This document shows, piece by piece, positions 23,259 through 34,413 of a stretch of 64,000 nt of DNA. The stretch comes from Loxodes magnus (lineage: Eukaryota > Ciliophora > Karyorelictea > Loxodida > Loxodidae). Made by a program: the position numbers and the translations under genes. The notes under the pieces were generated by a model. The model searched no databases and was not told the origin of the DNA. It saw nothing but the letters and a program-made list of their open reading frames with translations. The stretch covers positions 434,001 to 498,000 of the forward strand of contig CAMPDV010000043.1 of NCBI GenBank assembly GCA_946699065.1, given 5' to 3'. Each line of letters begins with the position of its first letter. The first letter of the stretch is position 1.

Positions 23259-25214
23259 TCAGGATATATGCCGCAAAAACTCTTGATATTTAACTTTGCC
23301 ATCAGATGATTTAGGAACAACTTGTAGTACTTGATCATATTCTTATAAGCTTATTCCTAAATCAGCCTTAAAAAGAGCACTTCTAAATTCATCTAATGTA
23401 ATTTCCTATAAGCCTAAAGCATCATACTGTTTACATATATTCTCAAAAACTGTCTTTTTATAACCTTGCAGTTGCTATAATTTTTTTCCAACTTCATTAA
23501 CTTTTCCTGGAGTAGGTGGTAATTGCTATAACATTTATACAGTTCCTTTGTTTAAATTATAAGGATTACTAGACTAAGCAGAAAGATAAGGATTTTACTA
23601 TGCAGTATTTGGCTTGTATAAGTTTTGAATTGCTTAGTTCTGTGAGCTTAATAAATGGCCTTATTATTATAGTTGCTACTGGCTTTGTTCTTTTCCTAGC
23701 ATTTGATTTATATACATTTCAGCTCCTATGTAACTGTTTTGCTTAAGATTGAGGATTTATTCTTCAAGAGGCTTTGTATAAAGCTCTTTTATGAAAAATT
23801 AGTAAAAGACAGTGTTGTTTTTATTGAAATCGAATATTTCAGCAATCCTTATGCTAGTTTTTTCAGGTACTTCGAAATACATTCATAGTAAATACAAAAA
23901 CTCAGTTCTAGAAATGATGCCAGATTAGTCTCTGTCAAAGTCTTTGAACATAACCTCTAAATTAATATTCTTCTTACAAGCCATTTCTTTTATTTTCTTA
24001 TATACATTCTCTAGTGGCTCCTATATTAATTTCTCAAAATCAACTTAGACAAAGTAATGTCTATTTGATCCAGTAAACTGGAAGTTCACGTTCAGTGTTT
24101 ACTCTATTTGACTAGAATAAGCAGCATTGTTTGGACATTATGTGTTAATTGAATTTTCGTTGAGCATAACTTAGCAAAATTAGCATCTCATAATTGACTT
24201 AGCTATAGTTTTTTGATACTTTTCAATTAATGTCCTTCACTCTTAGATTTCTTGTCTCACTTCTTCAGCTTAATAAACCTCTTCCTTTTATTACTAGCTT
24301 TTATTTTTATGAAGTTAGTTAATATGAACAGAAGGTTTAAACAGAATTCTGTATAATAGCTCATCTTTAGCTTTGTTTAGTAAGAGTAAGTTTTAATATT
24401 TTTCTACCATTTATCTGTATTAATCCAATTCTCTTGGTATGTCTTATAAGGTAAACTCAAAATCTTATTTTACAGGCTTAGCAATAGCTGCTTCGATATC
24501 ATGCTATAAGGCATTTTAATTCTATAAAAATCAGGCAGGATTCATTTGCGAATCTTAAAGAGAGTCAGAGAGTTATTATAAACGCTCTACGTCTTGTTAA
24601 AGCTCAGACAAAGAAAATGACAGCATAGTTTTTTTAAGCTTGACTACATTATTTAATCGTTCTTCAACTTATTAGAATTCCCTTTTGATATCTCTTTGTA
24701 TTTCTATATAAGTTTACTCTAACTCTTCCATTTAAAGATTTCTTTAATGCAACAATCTAGATAATTAATCTTTTTTTGGTTGAAGTTAAGTATGCTATAA
24801 GCTGTACATTCCTTAAATTCTTAGTTTGAAAGCTTATTGGATTTATATAAAAGGATGTCCTTAATGAGTAGACTATACACATTGATCACAGGTTAGTTAC
24901 TAGCAATTTTCACAAAATTAAGTTACCAATTTTTTATGAAAATAGCATTCAGGCTATTGATAAAGTTCAGGTCTTTAGGAAAGAGGATATTATTATCCAT
25001 AGTTTTTCTAATTTTACTCTTACATTGAAGTGTCCATTTTACTCTAATCATTTTTTTATTTGCTTCTAGACTTTTTTACTTTCGTTTCTTCTTCTTTTTC
25101 AGTTCTAGGAGATTTTGATCTTGATTTCGATTTTGACTCAGATCTTTTCCTTGACTTAATCTCACTTCCGCTTTTAGAGTGAGATTTTGAAGACGATTTT
25201 GTTTTTTCTGCCAT
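23259..25214 (-). CDS. B-box zinc finger, coiled-coil, EF-hand protein with SR-rich N-terminus (651 aa)
   Basis: ATG 25214 to TGA 23259-23261 in one frame. Residues 1-55 are an Arg/Ser/Lys-rich tract (SRKRSESKSKSRSKS). Residues ~91-122 fit a B-box zinc finger: CYFH, FCENC, LTCDQC and THQGH supply the Cys/His ligands in order. Residues ~140-400 are mainly charged helix, likely coiled coil. From ~425 come EF-hands: FDRDQSGIISRTEF is a good calcium loop, FDFNKNNTVFYQFF a weaker one, and two more degenerate hands lie near the C-terminus (YDALGLQEITLDEF, SDGKVKYQEF). Several Trp are encoded by TGA. The stop follows FLRHIS. B-box plus coiled coil recalls the TRIM layout without a RING; the calcium-binding tail is unusual. 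Likely a calcium-responsive scaffold. Confidence 0.87.
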
Positions 25215-26140
25215 GTAAATAAATTTAAAAATATTCTTAAAAAATGATAAAACTGCTATAAGTGTAAGTTACTTATTCTATATTGCATTTCTTTCCTTTA
25301 ATGCTCTAACTAACTCCAACTAGCTTACATTCTCTTACTCTATTAATTAAAAACATTCTTCAAATATCCCTTTTACTCAATAAGCAAGCACCCTTTCCAT
25401 TAATAAAATAATACTCCTATACCTTTGCTTAATCTAAAGATTTTATTCTAATCTTATTTAAACAAAATTATAGCTTGGAATATAACTATCTAACTATAAA
25501 GAGCAATATCTATTAATGCATTTATGATAATAATCTAGAAGCCTAATTAGAAACTTATATCAAATATATAGCTATTAAGTTATACCACTCACTCCTTTAG
25601 TCTATTTATTGAATGAAAATAGCTTGATTGATAGCTAGTTATTTATAATAATCAGATATAGGTACAAAGCTGTTATTTCCCAGTTAGAGCAGTTATTTAA
25701 AGATAATTATAATGTTGTTCATTTTCAATTTCTAAGCTTATTTTATGCTTGCTTATCAGTAACCAAGCTGCTATTTTAAATTAGTCTAATTTTGCTAACT
25801 TTGACATATCAAGCTAAAAGCTAGTGAATAGAGGGAAATTTGATAAGGCTTATTTGAATAAAAATGCTTATAAAGTACTGATCTGCAAATCACAGTCAAT
25901 AAATATTGATAAGCTATCTAATATTAACTCTCTTAATATCGCTCAGACACTTCCTTTAACTTAAAGCTTACATATTATTACATAGAACTCTATGAATGAG
26001 AAATAACTTGATAGATATACAAATAAGGGCTGTAAAGTAAAGCATTAAAGAGTATGATAGAGAAAGGAAATATAAATAGGTAGAATAAAGTAAGGTAAAG
26101 GGTAAAATTAAAATATTACTATATTTAATAAAGTATATAA
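25215..26140. other. Divergent intergenic region
   Basis: AT-rich spacer between the B-box/EF-hand gene (-) and a plus-strand orphan. It presumably holds both promoters. No RNA gene or repeat recognised. Confidence 0.45.
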
Positions 26141-27706
26141 ATGAAAAATCAATCCAAGAGAGAAACATCTAAACAGCGCTCTTCTTCTAATAATTCATAA
26201 AGTAAACAAGTCAGCTAACTAATGGAAAATACCCATGAAATGGCTATTATAGAGTAGGTAGATAATTCTCAAAAAGAATCAAGATAATCTTTTAATAAAG
26301 GAATGGATTCTAGAAAATAATTTTCTCACATAAAATCAAGTTTCGCTGAAAAGATGAACGAAATACTGAATAAAGCTTAGCAATATGAATAAGAAAAAAA
26401 TTATTAAAATGAAACTAAACAGAATGAATAAAGCATCAACTAGTTATAATAAAACAAGCCATTAAGCTCATAAAATAAGAATAAAAGTAAAGAACAAAAA
26501 ATAAAAGAATATAAGACAAATTAGTCTGATCCTAAAGAAGATTACTCTTAAGTTAATGAAAAAGAAATGAAGAGCATACAAGAAAATAAGTATATTTCTC
26601 CAATGGAACAATTTTAATAAATAGATTAGATTAACTAAGGACCTTAGTTTTGTCTCCGATCTCATGAATAAACCTATCTCAATTATATAGAAGATTTAAA
26701 TTCGAACGATAAACTTTTTGATTTAAGTAGTATAGAAGGATAATAGGATCTAAGTCACGTAAAGCTGACAAATCCTAACTCTATTTTCAATAACTTTGAG
26801 TTTTTTTGTGATTTTATTTCGGGAAGAATTGATAATCAAGCAATGCTATAGAAAATAACGTAAGATTTAGGAGAAAATGTAATCAGAGATGTTATGGAAA
26901 AATAATATGTAGATTTGGAGGAAAATCAAGAGATTTTCAACTTTAGTGCTAATGAGCTGTTTAATGCTTTTAACTAAAACTCTAGTAATCGACCTTCTTC
27001 TCAATAGTAAGATTTAATTAACTTTTCAATGGAACATTAATAGCAAATACCATATAATCCTAAAGTTGATAGCTAATAAGAAGAAGATGAATCTGAAAAT
27101 AGTAAAGGAATTAGTTTTAACTAGTTAAAGGATAGCAAATAAACCTTTGGAAAAGAAAGTGAAGATGAAATAAAGTACTCAAAAACAACAAATTCCAAAT
27201 CTTCACGCTATAGCAACAAAAGTAGCTAAAATAAAGAAAACGAAGATTAAGGAGTACCTTAAGATTTTTAACAATATAGAAACGAGGAGAAATATAACTT
27301 ACTTCTCAAGAACATTGATAAAGAATATAAAATTTAGACTTCAAAAAGTAAGTTAAAGAACTAAAAGATTATTCAAAAGAAGCCTGAGAGCTAAACAACA
27401 AGAGTGAAAAATGAAGAGTATTACTATAGTGAAAAAGATTTAAAAACTACTTAAATGAATAAGGGATGATCTACAAATTCCTAGCCAAAAGAATTCCAGA
27501 ATAATTATGCTAAAATAAAATAAGAACCTAGAAGACAAGTTAATTTGCCAAACAATTAGTAATTATAATTTGCTAAAGGGAAAAAAATCTAGCCAAGCAG
27601 TAAAGGAAGCCAAAAATAATAAAAAAACGAATAATCTGAAGAATGAATAGGTGGGGGATAATTCCAAGACTAACTAAACAAAGAATTTGAAGATTCTCCT
27701 AGATGA
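26141..27706 (+). CDS. Disordered Gln/Asn/Ser-rich orphan protein (521 aa)
   Basis: Frame from ATG 26141 to TGA 27704-27706. The N-terminal ~190 residues are low-complexity and charged (MKNQSKRETSKQRSSSNN). A more ordered acidic/hydrophobic segment lies at ~residues 210-275 (NPNSIFNNFEFFCDFISGRI, ENVIRDVMEKQYVDLEEN). The remainder is again Ser/Lys/Glu-rich with possible phosphosites. Two in-frame TGAs (near 27469 and 27644) are read as Trp; the second lies about 20 codons before the stop, so an earlier stop there is possible. No family recognised. It is divergently paired with the B-box/EF-hand gene. Confidence 0.65.
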
Positions 27707-28522
27707 TTGAACCATGTATTAGTATAAATTTTTTTTTTCATTAATAATTAGATAATCTTATAACATCTAAATATACTATCACTCTAAGTTATAATACTTT
27801 AATTATCATTAATATTTAAATATGTCAGCTTCTTTTAATTTAGTCATAAGGTATTTTACATCAGTATTTAAGCTTTTACTTTATTAATGTTTTATCAAAG
27901 TACTGCAGAAGAATTTTTTATTAAGCCTAAATGATAAATAATGACAGTTTTTATTTCTAAGTCAATAAGATTTATTAATATAAAGCTTACTTTTTATATT
28001 CTTCTTCTAAAATAATTACATCCTATAGCTTATTTTTGCATTCCATTACTCTAAAATAATAATTAAATTACTTCAGCTTTGTAAATATGTGACTTAGATC
28101 TGTTTATTTATAAGAAGTACTTTATGGAAAAATGATCAAACATACTAGTTTAATAAAGTGAAACTAAAGTTTCCTACTACTTTTATATGAAAATATATAA
28201 ATATAATTTTGTATAGCAACTTCAGCTGCAAGAAGTATTAAACTAAATATAAATTTAGTCTCAATTTTAAATTAAATTGATTATTATACCAAATATTTCT
28301 AGTTATTATAACTTTATAGTAGAAAAGCAGTTATTTTTATAATTCAATTAATTTACTCAAAGTAGGAACTAAAGCTTATAAATATCTAAACTCTTGCAGA
28401 GTATTAAAGACTTAATTGATATTGGAAATTTGATTAGAAGGTCTTTAAACTTATGAATCTTAGAAGCAAAATTAAGTAGTTGAAAAATAAAAAGAATAAA
28501 GGCAGTAAAGTAGATTGTCAGT
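27707..28522. other. Convergent intergenic region
   Basis: AT-rich spacer between the 3' ends of the orphan (+) and the Rab gene (-). No gene or structured element recognised. Confidence 0.45.
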
Positions 28523-29156
28523 TCATTTACAACATTTCTTGCTATTTTTATTTTTCTTTTCAGTTGCTTCTTTTGTTACGGTGAAGCCTCTCTAATTTGT
28601 TTTTCGTCTTTTATCTTTTTGACTTAATGCAAGCATGGCTACATTAGTTAAACTTACATTTACTCAAAGTTTCGAAAACTTTATTTAAACCTTCGCCAGT
28701 TTTGGCCGATGTTTTGAAATGCTGAATTTTATTTTCATTGCAGAACTTAGCTACTAAGGCTTCTTCAACAGTTCTTTATCCTTACTTATCACACTTATTA
28801 CCACATAGCACTACCTAAACATGATCTCCTTCTCTTGCACGAAGTTCAAGTAATCAGTTTTTAACCATATTAAAAGAGTCAATATTAGTAATATCATACA
28901 CAATTATAGCTCCATCTGCATTTCTATAATAAATAGGCTGAAGACTTCTATATTACTCTTATCCAGCAGTATCTCATACATTGAGTTAAATGTTTTAGCC
29001 TTCAACTAAAAGTTATTTTTCTAAGTAATTAGCTTGCTTTGTTGATTGCTAAGTTTCACTGAATTCGTCATACACATATTTGTAAGTAATGCTAGTTTTA
29101 CCTACTCTTCCATCTCCTAAAGTAACAACTTTGAACACCATGCTCTAAGTCTGCAT
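28523..29156 (-). CDS. Rab-family small GTPase, Rab21/Rab5-like (204 aa)
   Basis: Start ATG 29156, one 19-nt intron, stop TGA 28523-28525. All G motifs are present: P-loop GDGRVGKTS, switch II WDTAGQE, GNKCDK and TSAKTG. Effector-side residues ([35 protein letters not shown]) are closest in my memory to the Rab21/Rab5 group, so a role in endosomal traffic is likely. The protein ends KNSKKCCK, a Cys-Cys tail suited to double geranylgeranylation. The gene is the clearest key to the genetic code here: Trp in WDTAGQE and in KNWLLELR is TGA, and Gln in WDTAGQE is TAA. A second Met at 29141 (MVFKVV) is an alternative start. The neighbour at 29495 is divergent. Confidence 0.96.
28639..28657 (-). other. 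19-nt intron in the Rab gene
   Basis: On the minus strand, gtaagtttaactaatgtag is flanked by the codons for TLSK and for [12 protein letters not shown]. Removing it shifts the frame by 1 modulo 3 and exposes the C-terminal Cys-Cys prenylation tail with an adjacent TGA stop, which is strong support. Confidence 0.9.
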
Positions 29157-29494
29157 TTTATTCTTTTTATTTATTTAATTCAGAATCCTTTTACTTTAAA
29201 TCTCTCTAAGCAAAGAAGCCTTAACCATTTAATCGCCAACTTATTGTTTTTACCAAAATAAGGCTCCTAAGCCTAGCCTTTATCTCTATAGTAATAGAGA
29301 AATCTCTAAATAGAGTTTATTCTTAAAGCATCTAGTAATTTGCAATACTAGATAGGTATAGAAATAGTCCCATAAGAGAGGAACGGCTAAGTATAATGGT
29401 AATAAAAGTAAATAAGTGACTTACTAAGTATTTATATTGCTTAGTGTATCTAGTTTCAACCATTGATTGATTAATATTTAATTAAAAGGCATAA
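29157..29494. other. Short divergent promoter region
   Basis: 338 nt between the Rab gene (-) and a plus-strand orphan. A partly palindromic stretch of ctctat/atagag words lies around 29283-29315. No other signal seen. Confidence 0.4.
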
Positions 29495-31417
29495 ATGAGT
29501 TAGAGCTTCAAAGATTAAATTAAAAGCAATACGAGTGAGGAAAAAAAGCACAAGTAGCTAAAGAAAAAGACTTAACAAACTTCTGATAAAGAAATCTTAA
29601 TTCCTAAGAGTTTTAATATTGATTTTAATAACCTTAATCAAAAGTCACAGCTAAACTAGGATAAAAAAGAAGCTATCTAGTTAAGTAAAAAATTCATTAG
29701 CATCACCTCCAAATCTAAATCAAACAAATAATCCTATTATCATAATTTGAAGTAAAATGATCTAATTCCTAGCAAATCTTTTGATTTTGACTGGATATAG
29801 AAAGTAAAGCATAAAAATGAAGAGAAGGTAGAGATGGTAAAGTAAAACATAGATAATAAGATAGATAAATTCCTCAAGAAATACGAATTCAATAAAACTA
29901 AAATCAACTAAGTAACCAAAAAATTGGAAGATATATCTCCTATTAAGTCTATAGATAAAAATTCTTCTCAAACTCCTTTAAATTAAAACCCTAAATCCTT
30001 TATAAAGCATCTATCAACCTTTCAAAACTAAAATGTTTAAACAGATCCTGTTATTATAATTAAAAGTGCTGAAGGATAAGATTAACTTCCAAACATTCAT
30101 TCTAGTATTTCCTCTAAAAGAAGAAAATCAAAATCAATGAATGAAAAGCTATGGTAGTAGGTAATTCAGGCTAGTAAGATAAAAAGGATGAATATAAAGC
30201 AGTAAATAAAAAGTAAAAAGCAGATACTAAGAAGTGAGACCCCAACAATACATAGTAATCTAAAGATCCAAAATACTAACAATGCAAAGCTAAATTTTAA
30301 TGTCTATGAAAAATACTTGGATAATAACTTTTAATCCCTAAAGGAAAATATAAAACTTAAAATTGATTAAGGAGGTTGATTCTAGGGAAGAGATGAATGA
30401 AATCCTTTTAATAAGTAGAAGAATAAGTTTAAGAATGATAAGCCTTAGAAAGGATTTTTTCTAAATAAGATTTAATTGTAAACTTAAAATATAGAACTAG
30501 AAAATGCACAAAACCAAAGCTTAGAAATTAATCTATTGTCAAAAAATTCAAACCTAGCTTAACCTGAGCATGATAACTAGTCTAATTAAAAGTCTGGATT
30601 GATAATCTAATTTGACTAAAAAGAAGGTAAATATACATTAATTAAAAGGAAGTTCAATAAAAATTAAAAATAAAAATAAATAGCAACATAGCAAAGATAA
30701 AACTCTTGAGACACAGAAAGCATTTAGGAGATTGAAAAAGGGCTTTCTAAAGAGTAAAGAAAATAGTAAGTACTAAATAGATTAAATAAATATCTTTTAA
30801 AAAAAACGGAATATATGTTAAGATAAATAAGCTATTAAGAAGCCTCTGTAGATTAAAAATAAGAAAGCATTAATTAAAACGACTGAATAGCTGCATTAAA
30901 TTCAGAGTTTAAATAAAAAAAACTAAATGAAACTTTAAAAGAAACAATTAGACTTTGTGATATGGATGGTGAAGATCTTAGCGAAGCAATTAATCATCAT
31001 TAAATAATAACAAACAAATGAATTCTAATACAATGTGAAGATATTATCTTCAAACTGTTTAATAAGAAATCATTTGAATTTTAGTAGATTGTGGATAACA
31101 AACAAAACTATCAAGAAGATAGTTATTATAACTTGAACTACTAGATCAAAAGCTTAAAAAAAATAACTTAAAAGTTTTTCTAGCGTTTAGAATCGAGAGC
31201 TTAGCTTTTACCTGTATAAATTTAGTATTTCCTAAAGAAAACATTTATCTAAGGTAATAAAGTAATGCCTTCAAACTACTTTTCTCAATTTGAAAAAAGT
31301 AGACTGGACTCTTCATAAGTAAATGCCTAAATGTAAGTTTTAAATATAGACTAAGAGATTCAATGCTAATAGCTTTCAATATAATAACTAAGTCCTTTAT
31401 CCAGAATTGTATTCTGA
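29495..31417 (+). CDS. Lys/Asn/Gln-rich orphan protein (640 aa)
   Basis: One frame from ATG 29495 to TGA 31415-31417. The chain is basic, low in complexity over most of its length, with tracts such as SSKRRKSKSMNEKLW and ASKIKRMNIKQQIKSKKQ (residues ~205-250). A more hydrophobic helical region lies at residues ~490-600 (LCDMDGEDLSEAINHH, EDIIFKLFNKKSFEF). Five in-frame TGAs are read as Trp. After the chosen stop two more in-frame TGAs follow within about 10 codons (near 31421 and 31433), which favours termination here. No domain or family recognised. Divergent partner of the Rab gene. Confidence 0.62.
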
Positions 31418-31886
31418 AAATGATTGAACTAAATTTGACTTCGAAATAGCGATAAAACTTGACTATTTTTGCAAGTATAATTTAGCACTTGATATTTAGG
31501 ACTTTTATTTTTGATAACAGGAACATAAATCTTGATAAACGAAAAATTTTATTTGATCTAAGCGAAGAAATGTTTTAATCAAAAATGAGTGTAAGATTTA
31601 ATACAGAAAAACTATGATGGAGTAATAGACCAATTATATCCAATTACTAAAATGTAGCTTTTGCTAAATGAATTAGATTGGAACAGTTACATGTATTAAC
31701 TCATAAGGAATTTTTGCTGTAATGTTATAAATTATACAAGTAAAAGAAATGAATTTTGACTTTATTTATTTAATTGGCATATTTGAAATAAATTACATCC
31801 TCCATTTAATTAAGTGAGCTTACTTATAGCTTTAATATGAGCTTATAAAATTTTTCCATCTACTTAAGCTAAATTCTTAAATATTA
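31418..31886. other. Spacer at the 3' side of the LINE insertion
   Basis: AT-rich DNA between the plus-strand orphan and the 3' tail of the LINE fragment. No gene recognised and no convincing target-site duplication found by eye. Confidence 0.4.
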
Positions 31887-31906
31887 TAAATAAATAAATA
31901 AATAAA
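31887..31906 (-). repeat. (TTTA)5 tail of the LINE
   Basis: Five perfect TAAA units on the plus strand (TTTA on the element strand) lie immediately beyond the LINE 3' hairpin. Simple-sequence tails in place of poly-A are known for several LINE clades. Confidence 0.85.
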
Positions 31907-31915
31907 TTTGATTAT

Positions 31916-31948
31916 AGAGCGCGTAGCACCTCGTTGGTGTGCAGCTCT
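31916..31948 (-). other. 3'-terminal stem-loop of the LINE
   Basis: A GC-rich stem-loop in an otherwise AT-rich area: outer arm agagc/gctct, inner arm gcacc/ggtg(c/t), loop around tcgtt. It lies between the stop codon and the tail, the place where LINE reverse transcriptases recognise their own RNA. Confidence 0.7.
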
Positions 31949-31960
31949 TTAATAAATGTT

Positions 31961-33868
31961 TCAATACATGTCTATTTCTTCAAGTAAGCCTTCAGGTAAT
32001 AAAAATTCTTCTCTTATTAGTTCCATATCCCCAACATTTTCTTCTTCAATATCTCTTGTTCTTCTGTCTTCTATCTATCTACGTTTTATTGATTCTTTGT
32101 TACAAGCGTCCATTATTTTTTTTACATACTTTGCTAATTTTCGTTTCTAATTCTTTTCTTCTTAATCAAGCTTTTATAAACTCATAAAAATTATCCTTTT
32201 CCTGCTCTTTAATCTTTTCCTATTTCTTTTTTTCATTCAATTTTCTTTTCTAAGTATCCTTTTTTTCTTTTTTCTAATATGTTTTTGATATAATCTTTTA
32301 TTATCAAGTCAGATTTAGCTCTTTTTTACTCTTCTTAGGTTCTAATGAATTTTTCGAATTTTACCGTACCTCATATTATATCAAATAGTTCCATTCCTTG
32401 TCTTTCTACTCCTATTATTCTTAACTTTCTAATACATATTTATCTACTTTCTTTGTATTCTGAGCATTTTTCTATGATATGCCTTTCGTTTTCTCTTGCA
32501 TCATTACAGAAAGGGCATTTGCTTGTTGCAACTAGGTGTCTTTCTTTTAAACAATCCTGGCTTCCATTACATCTCGTTCTTATTCTAAATATGTAGCATA
32601 TTTCTTCTTTTCTATTTTTATTGTATCTCAGGTAGTTGGGTGGTCCTACTACATATTCATCAAATCATGTTTTTTTATACTGTAGAGTTGTTATTATTTA
32701 CTCCATTCTTTCTCTATCTTCTACGTATACTCTATGTTCTCAAATTGCACGATTAATGTTTTTCTTCCCTTTTTGATTATTATTACCATCATCTATAAAT
32801 ATAATTTTGTCTTCAATTTTTAATTCTAATTTTATTGTCGTGCAGTATTGTTCAAAAATAAAGTTCTCTTCTTTACTTAGGTCGAACATTAATCCATCTA
32901 CTGTTTTTCCTTAGTTACCTATTAGTCTGTCTCTTAATCTCAGCGTTTTCTGCCATAGGTAATGTTTAAATTTCATAAACTGTAACTCGTATTCTAGCAT
33001 CTCATTTTACACTTAGAAAGGGGCATCTTTGATTGCTCTTAAAAATCTTCTCTATATTATTTCTAATTGTTCCATCACTTATTTTCTTACAAATTATTCA
33101 CAATATGGGATAACTTCTGTCCCATAGCTGAATACTGAGCTTACGAACGTTTTTATCATTATTCCTGCATTATATGGTGTTAATCCCTTATTCATTGTTA
33201 TTTTACCCAGTATTCATGTTTACATCTTTTATGCTGCTTCTAGTCTGTTCTCCATGTGTTTTACAAAGCTGATGGTCTCTTCTATTATATGCCCTAGGTA
33301 CTAAAAGAACGTTACTCTTTCGATTCTTAAATTTCCCACCTCAATAGTATTGCCTATATTTTCTCAGTTTCTATTTTCTTCTGCTTTTCATATCATTCAT
33401 TTTGTTTTATCTGCAATTTCCAGTTTGCATTTTTCTGCCCATGAGGTTAAACTTTTGTTTACTTCCTCTAATTATTCTCATTCACTTATTAAGGATAGGT
33501 CATCTGCATATGCAAAACATCCTGCATATATTTCTTGTGTTCATCCCTCTTCGTTTTTAAAGTCTATCGTAATTCATAGCTTTTAATCTTCCAAGCTATG
33601 GAGAAGTCTTGCTATTATTAAGTTAAATAGTCTTGGCGACGTTATGCTTCCCTGTTTTAGTCCTTTATTTGTCGCGAATGATTTTGCCATTTATTCATTG
33701 ATTTTAAGTTTAATTTCTTCTTCACAGTAGAAGTTTGCTAGGAGTTTAATTATCTATTCCGGTACTTTTAGATAGTTTAGGATTTATCATATATCTTTTC
33801 TTTGCACCGAGTCGTACGCTTTTTTAATATAAACAAATATTACGAAAACATCTTTTTTGTTCCGTATT
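31961..33868 (-). pseudogene. LINE reverse transcriptase fragment with frameshifts and a mutated catalytic Asp
   Basis: Recognisable RT blocks from the 5' border: IKKAYDSVQRKDIW (motif A), KGLKQGSITSPRLFNLIIAR, and FAYADDLSLISEW with an intact ADD. In motif A the residue where LINEs have the catalytic Asp is Tyr (VYIKKAYDSV), so this copy is probably inactive. Farther on, RCNGSQDC and CPFCNDARENERHIIEKC form a Cys/His cluster like the C-terminal zinc knuckles of LINE ORF2. Two frame changes are needed to follow coding character to the end (LLPEGLLEEIDMY then TGA at 31961-31963). Both fall at A-runs on the coding strand (plus-strand T-runs near 32260 and 32115) and both are consistent with one extra A. 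They are mutations or assembly errors at homopolymers. Confidence 0.83.
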
Positions 33869-33883
33869 GATAATAATAATAAT

Positions 33884-34413
33884 CTCCTTATTAGTTAAGT
33901 TACCCTACTGAAATGCTTATATCTAGTCTATAAAACAATCATCAATATAACCTATAATTTACTTTTATTAGCATTAAAGAAATGTAAATTACTAGTTTTA
34001 CTCTATACTATAAAGGATTATTATGTATCTAATTTTTATCCTCTTATTTAGATCTAAGGGAATACTTATAAAAGGCTAATTCTTTATGATCATTATACAT
34101 TCTTTAAGTTATTAAGATAAGTAATTAGCTATATAGTTTATTATTACTACTAGGCTTTAGAAATAAGCATTTAGCTTTAAATTAAATAAAAGAAAATCTC
34201 AGGTATACTACATATCATAGAGAGATATTTAGAATAGTATAAATTTTATATTTTTAAGATAAACTAAAATCTACTATCATATGAGTAGCTTAACCTCTTT
34301 CATCTATTAAGCTTAGACTTTAAGGATATCCTTAGAAAGCTGCTAATATATTAAAATTAGAGTTAAGATTTAAACAAATAAAGTAAGTATTATTGGTTTA
34401 AAGTATAACTAAT
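33884..34413. other. Intergenic spacer at the 5' side of the LINE insertion
   Basis: AT-rich DNA between the LINE 5' border and the next plus-strand gene. No gene or further element sequence recognised. Confidence 0.4.

Larger units (their letters stand above)
31887..33868 (-). mobile_element. 5'-truncated LINE (non-LTR retrotransposon), decayed
   Basis: The minus strand holds the 3' part of a LINE: reverse transcriptase from motif A onward, a zinc-knuckle-like C-terminus, a GC-rich hairpin and a (TTTA)5 tail. The 5' border is abrupt, just before RT motif A, beside a short (ATA)n run at 33869-33883; the endonuclease and upstream ORF are missing, as in typical 5'-truncated insertions. It lies between two plus-strand orphan genes. 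The element uses TGA for Trp and TAA/TAG for Gln, so it has evolved inside this code. Confidence 0.85.

Noticed and set aside
29283-29315. Partly palindromic ctctat/atagag stretch as an operator
   Set aside because: Imperfect and AT-rich; no second copy or known site to support a regulatory call.
33869-33883. (ATA)n run at the LINE 5' border as a target-site duplication
   Set aside because: No matching copy next to the 3' tail; similar AT runs are common in the spacers.
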